From Phytohabitans aurantiacus (GTDB lineage Bacteria > Actinomycetota > Actinomycetes > Mycobacteriales > Micromonosporaceae), in NCBI RefSeq assembly GCF_027923225.1, contig NZ_BSDI01000005.1:97031-161030 (forward strand): DNA of 64,000 bases, read 5' to 3'. Position 1 is the stretch's first letter, and each line of letters starts with the position of its first letter. This document shows, piece by piece, positions 44,966-52,971 of this stretch. The notes beneath the pieces were generated by a model. It was not told the DNA's origin. It saw only the letters and a list, made by a program, of their open reading frames with translations, and made no database searches. The translations under genes were made by a program, and so were the position numbers.

Positions 44966-45499
44966 GTGACGACTCAGGTGATCGTGCTCAATGGAGGCTC
45001 CAGCTCGGGCAAGTCCGGGATCGCCCGTTGCCTTCAGGCCGTACTGCCGGGTCCGTGGCTCGCCCTCAGCATCGACACGCTGGTCGAGGCCATGCCCGTG
45101 TCCATGCAGGCGTCCGGCACGGGCATCGAGTTCGCCGCGGACGGCGGTGTGAGCGTCGGGCCGGGGTTCCGGTCGCTGCAGAAGGCGTGGCAGGCCGGCA
45201 TCGCCGAGATGGTCCGCGCGGGCGCCCGGGTCATCATCGACGACGTCTTCCTCGGCGGAGCGTCCACTCAAGGGGATTGGCGGCGGGCACTCGCCGGGCT
45301 GGACGTGTTGTGGGTCGGTGTCCGGTGTGACGTCAAGGTGGCCGAGGGCCGCGAGATCGCTCGCGGGGATCGGGTACGCGGGATGGCCGCGTCACAGGCG
45401 GAGCCGGTGCACCAGGGCGTGGCCTACGACCTCGAGGTGGACACCACGCACACGGAGGCCCTGGCGTGCGCCCTGGCCATCGCCGCGAAGGTCGACTGA
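44966..45499 (+). CDS. Chloramphenicol 3-O-phosphotransferase homologue
   Basis: A 177-residue P-loop kinase very similar, by eye, to the Streptomyces venezuelae chloramphenicol phosphotransferase, including NGGSSSGKSGIARCLQ (Walker A 10-17), catalytic Asp37 in SIDTLVEAMP, RVIIDDVFLGGA and LWVGVRCD. The family inactivates chloramphenicol by phosphorylating its 3-hydroxyl. GTG 44966 matches the family start; an ATG at 44906 would add 20 foreign residues. It is monocistronic with a possible leaderless promoter. No chloramphenicol genes are seen nearby, so it may be a resistance gene or a kinase for another substrate. Confidence 0.88.
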   Translation: MTTQVIVLNGGSSSGKSGIARCLQAVLPGPWLALSIDTLVEAMPVSMQASGTGIEFAADGGVSVGPGFRSLQKAWQAGIAEMVRAGARVIIDDVFLGGASTQGDWRRALAGLDVLWVGVRCDVKVAEGREIARGDRVRGMAASQAEPVHQGVAYDLEVDTTHTEALACALAIAAKVD

Positions 45500-45502
45500 C
45501 TG

Positions 45503-45900
45503 AGCGCTCGAATCCGGACACGTACGGTCCCGACGATGGCCGCGACCGCTGGCCGGTACAGGTGGCCGAGCAGCGCAACTGGGCTGGTTGGGCCGCGAAG
45601 CACGACGACCGGTACCGCCTCGGCCGTACCACCGCCGCCGTGCTGGCCGCCGTCGACGAGATCCGCCGCGCCGCCGACCAGGGCCTGCGTCGACGGCGCG
45701 GTCAACCGGTACCTGCTGGACGGCGCCCTGCCCGGCGCGAACGTCACCTGCACCCGCACCAGCCCGACCCCCTGACCAACCACAGTGACGTACGAGGGCT
45801 CCGGGCACGGCGTGTACGGCCGCGACGCCTGTGTCACGGCGGTGACCGACGCCTACCTCCTCACGGGCCGGCCACCCGGCGCGGCTCGGCAGGCGGCCGG
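45503..45900 (+). pseudogene. Remnants of secreted TAP-type alpha/beta hydrolase genes
   Basis: Three disconnected pieces. Frame 1 (about 45514-45684) reads NWAGWAAKHDDRYRLG...VLAAVDEIRRA, the linker region of SlpD/E-like tripeptidyl-aminopeptidase hydrolases. Frame 2 (to a stop at 45775) reads AVNRYLLDGALPGANVTC, a typical C-terminal end of such proteins. Beyond the stop, frame 2 gives VTYEGSGHGVYGRDAC and DAYLLTGRPPG, another C-terminal end with the catalytic GHG. Nucleophile and oxyanion regions are missing. At least two decayed copies or one rearranged copy are implied. Confidence 0.65.
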
Positions 45901-45902
45901 CG

Positions 45903-46196
45903 CTACGGCGTGTCCCCGAATCCGGGCCGGAAGCGGGGATGCCCCTCCCCCTGCTCCGCCCAGACGAAGCCAGCCCTGACCTCGACGCCCGGCACCCCAT
46001 CGAGCAGGTTGTGCGGATTCGCGAAGCTCGCGAGCGACTGGCGAAGGTTGGCTTTCAGCTCCGCGACCGCGGACTCCATGTCGTCTTCCTCTTTGGACCA
46101 GTCGATGTCGGCCTCGCGCAACTCCCGCGCGGCGAGATCCGTGACAGCCTCGGGGTCGTGAACGACGACCTCCACGCGGCAGTACACCTGCATCAT
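45903..46196 (-). CDS. Hypothetical small acidic protein
   Basis: About 97 residues, acidic in the middle (DWSKEEDDMESAVAELKANLRQ) and ending HPRFRPGFGDTP. No signal peptide. I do not recognise it. The start is uncertain: two adjacent ATG codons (46196, 46193) have no clear ribosome site, and an in-frame GTG lies slightly upstream. It is on the same strand as and 40 bases after the next gene, so probably co-transcribed. Confidence 0.55.
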   Translation of the reverse strand: MMQVYCRVEVVVHDPEAVTDLAARELREADIDWSKEEDDMESAVAELKANLRQSLASFANPHNLLDGVPGVEVRAGFVWAEQGEGHPRFRPGFGDTP

Positions 46197-46236
46197 GACG
46201 GGTTGGGTTCTCTCCACGCGTCCACGATCCCATGAG

Positions 46237-47181
46237 CTACCGCGATGCCCGTCGCTGGCTGCTGAGCGCAGTCGCCAGTTCCTCGTAGGTCGGGGCGAGC
46301 CGCCGCAACGTCTCCGCGGCGGCACTCGTGCGCCCGCTCACGACGTCATACTGGAGGCTGCCCACGAGCCGCGCCTGGCGCGTGGCCACGGCGGCGGCCC
46401 GACCGTGGCCGAGACCGGCGAGCGCCGTGGCGGCGTCGGTGAGACGCCGCGCGCCGACCCGGATCGCGAAATGCGCCAGGTGGTCGCGCGTCCTGGAATC
46501 CAGCCCGCCGGCGACCATACCCGCCAACCGGTCGACCGCCGCCGCCCCGCCGATCGTGCCGGGCGGCATCGCGAGGTCGTCGCGGCCGCGCAGCCACGCG
46601 ACCGCGCCGGGCAGGGCCGCGTGCAACGCCGCCTCCGTCGTAACGTCACGGACGCGCCGGAAGTCACTACGCATCGTGTACCGCGTGGCCGCGTACGCGA
46701 TGGTGTCAGCGCGCCACGCGGTGAGAAACTCCCGGGTCGGAAGGGTCGCGTACGGGCACCCGTGCGGGTCGTGAAATCGGATCCGCGTGTCGTCGACCTC
46801 CAGTACCGCCACGAAGTGGTCCGCCTCGATCGGCCCCGTCATCCCCGGCAGGTGGCGCAGCAGCCCCATCTCCAGCGGTCCGGCCAGAACCGGGCTGGCC
46901 TCCTTGACCGCGTCCCTGAGCATCGCCAAGGCTTGCACGTCGTCGTCGGCGCTCTGGCGGCGGCAGACCCAGCCAAGCAAGGCGATCGCGTCATCGATGC
47001 CCCGGTCATCCCAGCCGTAGGGGTCGAACAGCGGCAACACCCCGGCGTACAGGTGAAAGCCGAACGGCGACCCGGTCAGAACCTCGATGGTCGACGGCGA
47101 AGGGGCAGCGGGGCCGAGAGCCATCGCCAGCGAGTTGGCGTAGCAGTAGGGTCCGGAACCAATGTACGGGTACGCGAGCAT
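46237..47181 (-). CDS. BtrH-N/peptidase-C39-like protein
   Basis: A 314-residue protein. The N-terminal 170 residues resemble the C39/BtrH papain-like fold: an early GPYCYANSLAMAL with candidate nucleophile Cys13 and a later EADHFVAVLEVDD...HDPHG carrying the candidate histidine and acidic partner. BtrH transfers an acyl group in butirosin biosynthesis; other members cleave leader peptides. The C-terminal half is helical and unassigned. No adjacent precursor peptide or ACP is visible. Moderate confidence in fold, low in function. Confidence 0.6.
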   Translation of the reverse strand: MLAYPYIGSGPYCYANSLAMALGPAAPSPSTIEVLTGSPFGFHLYAGVLPLFDPYGWDDRGIDDAIALLGWVCRRQSADDDVQALAMLRDAVKEASPVLAGPLEMGLLRHLPGMTGPIEADHFVAVLEVDDTRIRFHDPHGCPYATLPTREFLTAWRADTIAYAATRYTMRSDFRRVRDVTTEAALHAALPGAVAWLRGRDDLAMPPGTIGGAAAVDRLAGMVAGGLDSRTRDHLAHFAIRVGARRLTDAATALAGLGHGRAAAVATRQARLVGSLQYDVVSGRTSAAAETLRRLAPTYEELATALSSQRRASR

Positions 47182-47260
47182 GTGGCCAGCGTGGCCTCTT
47201 CCCCGGTGTGAGGGTCAAGGCGTGCCGTTATCCGGTGGCAAATGTGTCCTGCGCGGGACG

Positions 47261-47644
47261 ATGATCAGGTGCATGCCGTTGCGCCTTCACCATATTGTGT
47301 TCGACGCTCGCGACCTGCCCGGCTTGGCGCGCTTCTGGGCCGAGGTGCTGCGCTGGAGGGTCCTGTCCGAACGGGAGCGAGAGGTCGTGATCGGGCCGGA
47401 CGAGGCGGCGCCGGTCGGCATCTGCTTCATGCCCGTCACCGACGAGAAGCGCGTCAAGAATCGGTTGCATCTCGACCTTACGTCCGAAGTGGAGGATCGA
47501 GATGACGAGATCGAGCGGCTGCTGGCCCTGGGCGCCAAGCGTGTCGACATCGGACAGACGGGTGAGGAATCGTGGGTCGTCCTCGCCGATCCCGAGGGCA
47601 ACGAGTTCTGCGTGGTGCGCCCAAAGGTGACGCTGATCAGCTGA
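47261..47644 (+). CDS. VOC-superfamily (glyoxalase/bleomycin-resistance-like) protein
   Basis: A 127-residue vicinal-oxygen-chelate protein: HHIVFDARDLPGLARFWAEVL at the start, RLHLDL in the middle and LADPEGNEFCVV at the end, the pattern of the common actinobacterial VOC group. Metal ligands would be the first His, the HLDL His and the terminal Glu. The start may be ATG 47261 or 47273. It stands alone, followed by 327 bases of spacer. Substrate unknown. Confidence 0.85.
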   Translation: MIRCMPLRLHHIVFDARDLPGLARFWAEVLRWRVLSEREREVVIGPDEAAPVGICFMPVTDEKRVKNRLHLDLTSEVEDRDDEIERLLALGAKRVDIGQTGEESWVVLADPEGNEFCVVRPKVTLIS

Positions 47645-47855
47645 CCGGCCGCGGGGGTTGGGCTTGGCGCGCGGTGCTGGCAGCGTGGGCCGGGGTTTCG
47701 GCGAGCGCTTGCGAGCCGCCGGCCCGCGCGGTGCCCGCGGGAGCATACGGTCCGCGGCTGGCGCGGACCGGGGCATGAACAGCGCTTGTACCGTGCCGGG
47801 TGCGCGGCGCTCGCGCGGACAGCGCCTCGCCTCGTGCCGCCTCTCGCCGCCCGCG

Positions 47856-47938
47856 CGCCGATCAAGGCCATCTGCCTGGATCAAGGACGAATGCACGCGG
47901 AAATGCGATCGAATCACGTGCGTTTGCCCTTGATCGGC
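47856..47938 (-). repeat. Dispersed palindromic repeat, copy B
   Basis: An 83-bp element whose reverse complement matches 62896-62978 at roughly 80-85 percent by eye. It contains inverted arms (GATCAAGGGC..ACGCACGTG against CGCGTGCATTCG.CCTTGATC) and a third GATCAAGG-type arm. It lies in the 327-base spacer 47645-47971, the rest of which shows no gene I can support. Confidence 0.8.
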
Positions 47939-47971
47939 GGAAGAGGGGCGGGCGCGGACTGGGCGCCGGGG

Positions 47972-48799
47972 TTAGGGGAGGAACGGGGCTAGGGTGGCGG
48001 TGAAGTGGGTGGGGGAGTCTAGCCACGGGTAGTGGCCGGCCTCGGGTTGGATGACGACGGTCGCGTGGGGGAACAGGCGTGCTAGTTCGGCTGTCGTCTC
48101 GGGTGGGCTGTTCACGTCGTACTCGCCGGTCAGCAACAAGACGGGCGCCGTGCAGTCGGCGAGCGCCGCCCGGGTCGTTGGCGGGTCGAAGGCGCCCTCG
48201 GCGCCGAAGTGCGCCAGGGCGTCCGTGTTGGCGGGCTGGCTGGCCGCGTGGTGTTCGCGCGCCGCGGCGTCCCATCGCCCCCAGAAGAACGGCGCGATGT
48301 CGTCCGGGTTGCCGTCCCTGCCCTCGGTGAGCGCCTCCAGTGCCGCGTACGCCGCCGGAAACCACGGCTCGTCCTTGCGGAGCCGAGCGACCGCGCGCCG
48401 CGTCTCGCCGGTGATCTCGATGCCGACGGCCCTGGTGCTGGGGCCAATCAGGGCCAGCCGGCGGAGGTTCTTCGGGTGCCGGGCGGCGTATTGGGTGGCG
48501 ACGTTTACGGCTCCCGAGTGGGCGAGCAGGTCGATGGTGGCGGGCCCGAGGTGCTCGCGCAGCGCCTCGACGTCGTCGACAAGGCGGTCGCAGCGGTAGC
48601 TCGTCGGGTCGTCGGGGATCGCGGATCCGCCGGTGCCGCGCGTGTCCAGCACGACCAGCGTGCGGTGCGCGGCCAGGCCGCCGAGGTCACCGAGGTAGGC
48701 GGGGTCGGCGAAGGCTCCGGGTAGGCAGATGACGGGGTCGCCCTGGCCGTGTAGGCGGTAGGCGAGCTGGGTCCCGTCGGGTGCGGTGAAGGTGGCCAT
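47972..48799 (-). CDS. Alpha/beta hydrolase
   Basis: A 275-residue cytosolic alpha/beta hydrolase. Nucleophile elbow LLAHSGAVN (His-Ser-Gly instead of GxSxG, as in some peroxidase-like members), TRGTGGSAIP oxyanion-side loop, acidic residue in GEYDVNSP and histidine in EAGHYPW. The ATG at 48799 lies seven bases after a TATAGT box, so the transcript is probably leaderless; a longer frame to 49207 is antisense to the regulator gene and is rejected. Divergently transcribed from the HTH gene and probably controlled by it. Confidence 0.85.
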   Translation of the reverse strand: MATFTAPDGTQLAYRLHGQGDPVICLPGAFADPAYLGDLGGLAAHRTLVVLDTRGTGGSAIPDDPTSYRCDRLVDDVEALREHLGPATIDLLAHSGAVNVATQYAARHPKNLRRLALIGPSTRAVGIEITGETRRAVARLRKDEPWFPAAYAALEALTEGRDGNPDDIAPFFWGRWDAAAREHHAASQPANTDALAHFGAEGAFDPPTTRAALADCTAPVLLLTGEYDVNSPPETTAELARLFPHATVVIQPEAGHYPWLDSPTHFTATLAPFLP

Positions 48800-48845
48800 G
48801 ACGACGACTATAACCCGGTTATACAACCCAGTTATAATGGCCGCC
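48800..48845. promoter_or_regulatory. Divergent leaderless promoters with TATAACC palindrome
   Basis: TATAACCCGGTTATA (48809-48823) is a perfect palindrome, followed by an imperfect copy CAACCCAGTTATA (48824-48836). TATAAT (48833-48838) stands seven bases before GTG 48846 and, on the other strand, TATAGT stands seven bases before ATG 48799. The operator therefore overlaps both -10 boxes. Confidence 0.65.
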
Positions 48846-49430
48846 GTGGAGTTGACCGAGGAGGGGGCGGCGCGGCTGCTCGCCGGCATGAACGAGGTCA
48901 TCCGCGCCGGCGAGGAGATGCGCAAGCTGCGCGCCGAGATGATCCAGGTCTTCGTCGGCCTCGGCTGGACCCAGGAGACGATCGCCCACCTGACCGACAT
49001 GAGCCAGCCCGCCGTGTCCAAGCAGGTGGCGAGGTACCGCGCGGGTGACGCGCCGCCCCCGATGGAGCTCTCGCTCGACCAGTACGACGTGCCGTGGCTC
49101 GAAGGGCGCCTGTGGGGCCTGGCCGAGGAGATCGCCGAGACCCTCGACGGCGCGGCACGCTGCGGCCGGTACGTCGACTCCCTCGCCCGGGGACGGAAGC
49201 GCTTCACGCCCCAGAACGTCTACGAACTGCGGCGCCTCGTCGAGGACGACCTTCGCGAGGCGAAACTTCCCGGCGGCTACCAGCGGGCGTACGACCAGAT
49301 CAGCCGCGCTCTCGACGTGCCCGCACGGACCGCGACCGGCACCGGGTCAGCCTCCGCGCGCCGCGCGCTCGCCTACCACCTGCAGCGCGACCAGCTCCAA
49401 CGCGACCAGCCAGGGACTCACGAGATGTAG
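48846..49430 (+). CDS. HTH DNA-binding regulator
   Basis: A 194-residue protein with an N-terminal helix-turn-helix, GWTQETIAHLTDMSQPAVSKQVARYR (split over about residues 40-65), like sigma-70 region 4 or XRE-type proteins. The remainder is helical with no recognised ligand domain. I choose GTG 48846, the position expected for a leaderless mRNA from TATAAT; ATG 48837 overlaps that box. Likely autoregulator of the divergent hydrolase gene (inference). Its end overlaps the convergent PH-domain gene by 13 bases. Confidence 0.75.
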   Translation: MELTEEGAARLLAGMNEVIRAGEEMRKLRAEMIQVFVGLGWTQETIAHLTDMSQPAVSKQVARYRAGDAPPPMELSLDQYDVPWLEGRLWGLAEEIAETLDGAARCGRYVDSLARGRKRFTPQNVYELRRLVEDDLREAKLPGGYQRAYDQISRALDVPARTATGTGSASARRALAYHLQRDQLQRDQPGTHEM

Positions 49431-49783
49431 TGCAGGATCACGTTGTGCGCGTGGTGCGTCTTCTGGGCGCCGCGAAACTCCACCTCGTACGTGTGCGTGC
49501 CCACGTTGATGGCGATGGTGCCGGTGGAGAAGAACTCGCCGCCCCACGACTTGTTGCTCACCACGCTGACGCTCGTGATCTTCGAGTACGGGATGCTCGT
49601 GATGGCGACCTTCTTGCCCAGAAACGACTTGTCCTGGATGATCACGCGCCGGGTCGTCAGGCCGATGAAGCCGGTTCCCGCGCCGATCGCGTCGTAGACG
49701 GCGATGATGTCCTCGCCGTCGAGCAGGCCGCTCTCGATCTGTCGAAGCTGTTCGCGCTTGTCGTGGATCACCCGCTGTGCCAT
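49418..49783 (-). CDS. Bacterial PH-domain protein
   Basis: A 121-residue single-domain protein resembling bacterial pleckstrin-homology domains: EDIIAVYDAIGAGTGFIGLTTRRVIIQD, then IPYSKITSVSV and a terminal ALHNVILHYI-like helix (AHNVILHYIS). No signal peptide or membrane segment. Function unknown; such proteins are widespread in actinomycetes. Confidence 0.8.
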   Translation of the reverse strand: MAQRVIHDKREQLRQIESGLLDGEDIIAVYDAIGAGTGFIGLTTRRVIIQDKSFLGKKVAITSIPYSKITSVSVVSNKSWGGEFFSTGTIAINVGTHTYEVEFRGAQKTHHAHNVILHYIS

Positions 49784-49945
49784 GCGATCGACGGTATCCG
49801 CCAGCCGCCAGTGGGACCGTGTAGCGATGGCGTGCCTGAACGGCCAAACCCCCCGGCCAGTCGTTGGATTGACAATTCCACAAAATCAATACAAAGGTGG
49901 TTTTATCCGGGCGAATGCCTCCGCGCACCTATATGGAAAGCGTGA

Positions 49946-51076
49946 ATGGAAATGACAACCACACGCCCACGCACGCGGCGCGTGCTCGCCGCGTCCACGA
50001 TCAGCGCCCTCCTGGCCACTCTGCTCGTCGCGGCCACCGGGCCGGCCGCTTATGCCGACGGTTCACCGGTACCGGGGAACAAGAACTGCAGCGATCTCAT
50101 CAGCGGCGCCAAGGAGCTGCGGATCGACCCGCCCAGCGATGGCACATTCACCGACGGCACGCTCTCGGTCACGCTCGACGTGCGCACGCTGACCTCCGAC
50201 GACCCCAGCCACAGCGGTACCCAGACCGGCAGTCCGGTGTTCGACTACACCGCCACCGGAGGGGCAACGGTCATCGGCGTGGCGGTCAAGGGCGGGCCCA
50301 ACACCAACTTCTACGACTATCGACCCGGCGGAGCCAACAGCGGCACCGCGCTGCACGCGCCCGTCAATCCGGCCAACGACAAGTTCTTCGGTCTCAGCCA
50401 CGTCTCGTTCTGCTACGTGCCCAAGGTGCAACCGGCGATCGTGACTCAGGTGTCGGCGGCGTCGATCACCATCGGTGACCCGGTCCACGACACCGCGACC
50501 CTCTCCGGCGGCAACAACCCGACCGGCACGATCACCTTCCAGGCGTTCGGACCGGACGACGCCACCTGTTCGGGGACGGCCGCGTTCACCTCCACCGTGC
50601 CGGTGAACGGGAACGGCGACTACGACTCGGCCGCATTCACCCCGAACGCGGTGGGCACGTACGAGTGGATCGCCAGCTACAGCGGTGACGCCTTCAACTT
50701 CGCCGCGACGACCGCATGCGGCGACGTCAACGAGTCGGTGGTCGTCAACAAGGCACGGCCGACCATGAACACGGTGCCCGACCTGCTGCCCAACGACAGC
50801 GCGACGATCGCCGGGGCGTTCGCGCCGGCCGGCGGGACGATCTCGTTCAAGCTGTACCTGAATGCCGACTGCACCGGCGACGCCGCCTACGTCGAGCCGG
50901 ACCAGACCGTCGACGCCAACGGCACGTACGTCACCAGCAACACCACGTTCAAGGTGACGGCGGACGCCACGATCAGCTGGGTCGTCGAGTACAGCGGTGA
51001 CGCGAACAACGAGGCCGCGTCCAGTGGCTGCACCCAGGAGCAGGTGGTCATGGACTTCACACCGCTGAACTCCTGA
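49946..51076 (+). CDS. Secreted protein with Ig-like repeats
   Basis: A 376-residue exported protein: signal peptide (RRVLAASTISALLATLLVAA) with cleavage near AYA-DG. Two C-terminal Ig-like domains (about 175-270 and 275-370) share GTxxWxxxYSGDAxN, as in bacterial Big_5-like repeats; the N-terminal 140 residues are unassigned beta-rich sequence. Cysteines come in pairs. ATG 49946 or 49952. Surface or extracellular protein; no enzymatic motif seen. An A+T-rich stretch with TTGACA at 49869-49874 may hold its promoter. Confidence 0.75.
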   Translation: MEMTTTRPRTRRVLAASTISALLATLLVAATGPAAYADGSPVPGNKNCSDLISGAKELRIDPPSDGTFTDGTLSVTLDVRTLTSDDPSHSGTQTGSPVFDYTATGGATVIGVAVKGGPNTNFYDYRPGGANSGTALHAPVNPANDKFFGLSHVSFCYVPKVQPAIVTQVSAASITIGDPVHDTATLSGGNNPTGTITFQAFGPDDATCSGTAAFTSTVPVNGNGDYDSAAFTPNAVGTYEWIASYSGDAFNFAATTACGDVNESVVVNKARPTMNTVPDLLPNDSATIAGAFAPAGGTISFKLYLNADCTGDAAYVEPDQTVDANGTYVTSNTTFKVTADATISWVVEYSGDANNEAASSGCTQEQVVMDFTPLNS

Positions 51077-51087
51077 GTATCCGGCGC

Positions 51088-52065
51088 TCAGGCCCGGCGC
51101 GCCGGGGTACCGGGCAGCGGCGTGAGGGCGTCGCGCCCGTCCAGTACGGCAAGGATGTTGCGGGCGGCCAGGTCGACCATGGCGGCGCGGGTGGCCTCGG
51201 TGGCGGAGCCGACGTGCGGCAGTACGACGAGGTGCGGCTCGTGGAAGAGCGGGTCGGCCGGATCGGCGCGCGGCTCGTCGACCATCACGTCGAGGCCGGC
51301 GGAGTGCAGCGCTCCGGTGCGCAGGGCGGCGAGCAGGGCCGCCTCGTCGACGACGCCGCCCCGGGAGGTGTTGACGAGGGTGGCGGTCGGCTTCATCAGG
51401 GCCAGTTCGGCGGGACCGATGAGGCCGCGGGTCTGCGGCGTCAGCGGTACGTGCAGGGAGATGACGTCGCTGGTACGCAGCAGTTCGTCGAACTCGACCG
51501 CGCGGGAGCCGCCGTGGCCGTCCCGCGGGGTGCGGGTGTAGTGCTGGACGCGCATCCCGAGGCCGGCGGCGCGGCGGCCCAGCGCCTGCCCGATCTGGCC
51601 GTACCCGACGAGGCCGAGGGTCGCGCCGTGCACGTCGAGGCCGAGAAAGCCGTTCATGCGGAACGTGCTCCAGCCGCCGCCCCGCAGGGTGTCGACCGCG
51701 GCGCCGAGCCGTCGGCGAGCCATGAGGATCAGCGCGAGCGCCAGGTCGGCCGTGGTCTCGGCGAGCACGTCGGGGGTGTGGGTGACCAGTACGCCGCGGC
51801 CGGTCGCGGCGGGCACGTCGACGGCGTCGTACCCCATGGAGGCGAGCGCGACCACGCGGAGCCGGGAGCCGGCGTCGAGCAGAGCGGTGTCGACCTTGTC
51901 GGTACCGAGCACGAGCGCCGCGTCGCAGTCACTGACCAGGTCGGCGAGCTGCCCAGCGGTGGGTGGCGCGTCGTCCTGCCAGACCTCGAGGTCGAACCGG
52001 TCGGCGAGGAGGCGCGGGCCGGGCCCGGGAAGGTCGCGGCGGGAGACGGCGACGCGAGGCGTCAT
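51088..52065 (-). CDS. D-isomer-specific 2-hydroxyacid dehydrogenase
   Basis: A 325-residue NAD(P)-dependent enzyme of the glyoxylate/hydroxypyruvate/2-ketogluconate reductase family. Nucleotide loop LGLVGYGQIGQALG (about 150), catalytic Arg in VNTSRGGVVDE, Glu in DVMVDEP and His in LPHVGSAT. I choose ATG 52065, with GGAG six bases upstream; the TTG at 52071 is too close to it. It is the last gene of the sugar-acid cluster and has a copy of the shared 24-bp site just upstream, so it is probably under the IclR protein. Confidence 0.9.
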   Translation of the reverse strand: MTPRVAVSRRDLPGPGPRLLADRFDLEVWQDDAPPTAGQLADLVSDCDAALVLGTDKVDTALLDAGSRLRVVALASMGYDAVDVPAATGRGVLVTHTPDVLAETTADLALALILMARRRLGAAVDTLRGGGWSTFRMNGFLGLDVHGATLGLVGYGQIGQALGRRAAGLGMRVQHYTRTPRDGHGGSRAVEFDELLRTSDVISLHVPLTPQTRGLIGPAELALMKPTATLVNTSRGGVVDEAALLAALRTGALHSAGLDVMVDEPRADPADPLFHEPHLVVLPHVGSATEATRAAMVDLAARNILAVLDGRDALTPLPGTPARRA

Positions 52066-52074
52066 GGTCAACTC

Positions 52075-52098
52075 CGTTCAGTATGCGGTACAGCGTTC
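52075..52098. promoter_or_regulatory. Shared 24-bp operator, copy 1 (before the 2-hydroxyacid dehydrogenase)
   Basis: A 24-base site beginning CGTTC and ending GGTACAGCGTTC. Nineteen of 24 positions, including the last 12, match the reverse complement of 61282-61305, the only other copy I see. It lies ten bases before the dehydrogenase start and next to the IclR gene. Probable IclR binding site (inference). Confidence 0.6.
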
Positions 52099-52140
52099 CA
52101 AGCGTCGGCTATGGCAAAGCCGGATGAAGAGCGGATGGCG

Positions 52141-52929
52141 TTACGAACCGGCCAGCCGAGCCAGGTCCTTCGCGAGCCTGGTCAGGTCCTTGGTGAGCGA
52201 ATCCCGCAGCTCGGGGGTCACCCGGGCGGTGAGCATGGTGGCGCTGACCGCCGTCGGGGTGTCCGGCGCGCCGGGCAGGGCGACGCCGTAGCAGGTGACG
52301 CCCTCGGTGTTCTGCTCGTCGTCGAGCGAGTACCCGCGCTGGCGGATCTCGTCGAGGTCGGCGCGCAGCGCGTCCATCGTGCGGTGCGACCGCGCCGTGT
52401 ACACCGGCAATTCGTCGACGGTGGCGAGCCGGCGGTCGAGCTCAGCCGGTGGCAGGCTGGCGAGCATCGCCTTGCCCAGCGCGGTCACCACCGCGGGCAG
52501 CCGCCGGCCGATGTCGCTGGCCAGCCGCACGGGCTGGTTGCCGTCGTGGCGGGCCAGGTAGACGACGTCGAGGTTGTCGAGGACGGCCAGCAGCAGGGTC
52601 TCCTGGGCGGCCACCGGCAGCACGGTCGCCGCGCGTCGGAACTCCGCGACCAGATCGGTGCCGGCCAGGAAGCCCTGGCCCAGCTCGACCACCTTGTACC
52701 CCAGCGCCCACCGCTGGTCCATGCGCCGGATGAGGTGGCTGTCTTCCAGCGCGGCGCACAGGTTGGCCACGGTGGACTTCGCCAGGTCGAGCGAACGGGC
52801 CAGCTCGGTCAGCGACAGCGGGCCCCGGCGGGCCAGCTCCTCCAGCAGGGCCACGGCCCGGGTCACCGCGGGGGCACGGCTGTCGACGTCGCGGAGCGAA
52901 CGCGGTGCCGACTGCCTGATCTGGGTCAC
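52141..52929 (-). CDS. IclR-family transcriptional regulator
   Basis: A 262-residue regulator: winged helix-turn-helix (about 20-80) with LSLTELARSLDLAKSTVANLCAALE, then the IclR ligand domain with LPAVVTALGKAMLASLP and GYSLDDEQNTEGVTCYGVAL. GTG start. It lies within the sugar-acid gene set, between the idnD-like gene and the 2-hydroxyacid dehydrogenase gene, and is the obvious candidate to bind the repeated 24-bp site. Effector probably a sugar acid (inference). Confidence 0.93.
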   Translation of the reverse strand: MTQIRQSAPRSLRDVDSRAPAVTRAVALLEELARRGPLSLTELARSLDLAKSTVANLCAALEDSHLIRRMDQRWALGYKVVELGQGFLAGTDLVAEFRRAATVLPVAAQETLLLAVLDNLDVVYLARHDGNQPVRLASDIGRRLPAVVTALGKAMLASLPPAELDRRLATVDELPVYTARSHRTMDALRADLDEIRQRGYSLDDEQNTEGVTCYGVALPGAPDTPTAVSATMLTARVTPELRDSLTKDLTRLAKDLARLAGS

Positions 52930-52971
52930 GGAAGGACTCCTTCACTCATGTGCGCCCGCCCATCTTCGCAG

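Noticed and set aside
45466..46161. Single 231-codon gene across the hydrolase remnant
   Set aside because: Homology to TAP-type hydrolases switches frame and is interrupted by a stop; the rest of the frame is antisense to the 45903-46196 gene.
48800..49207. Upstream extension of the alpha/beta hydrolase
   Set aside because: It is antisense to the HTH regulator and the family start is at 48799, right after a -10 box.
49869..49895. Sigma-70 promoter with TTGACA
   Set aside because: No acceptable -10 hexamer at 16-18 bases; kept only as a remark under the secreted Ig-like protein.
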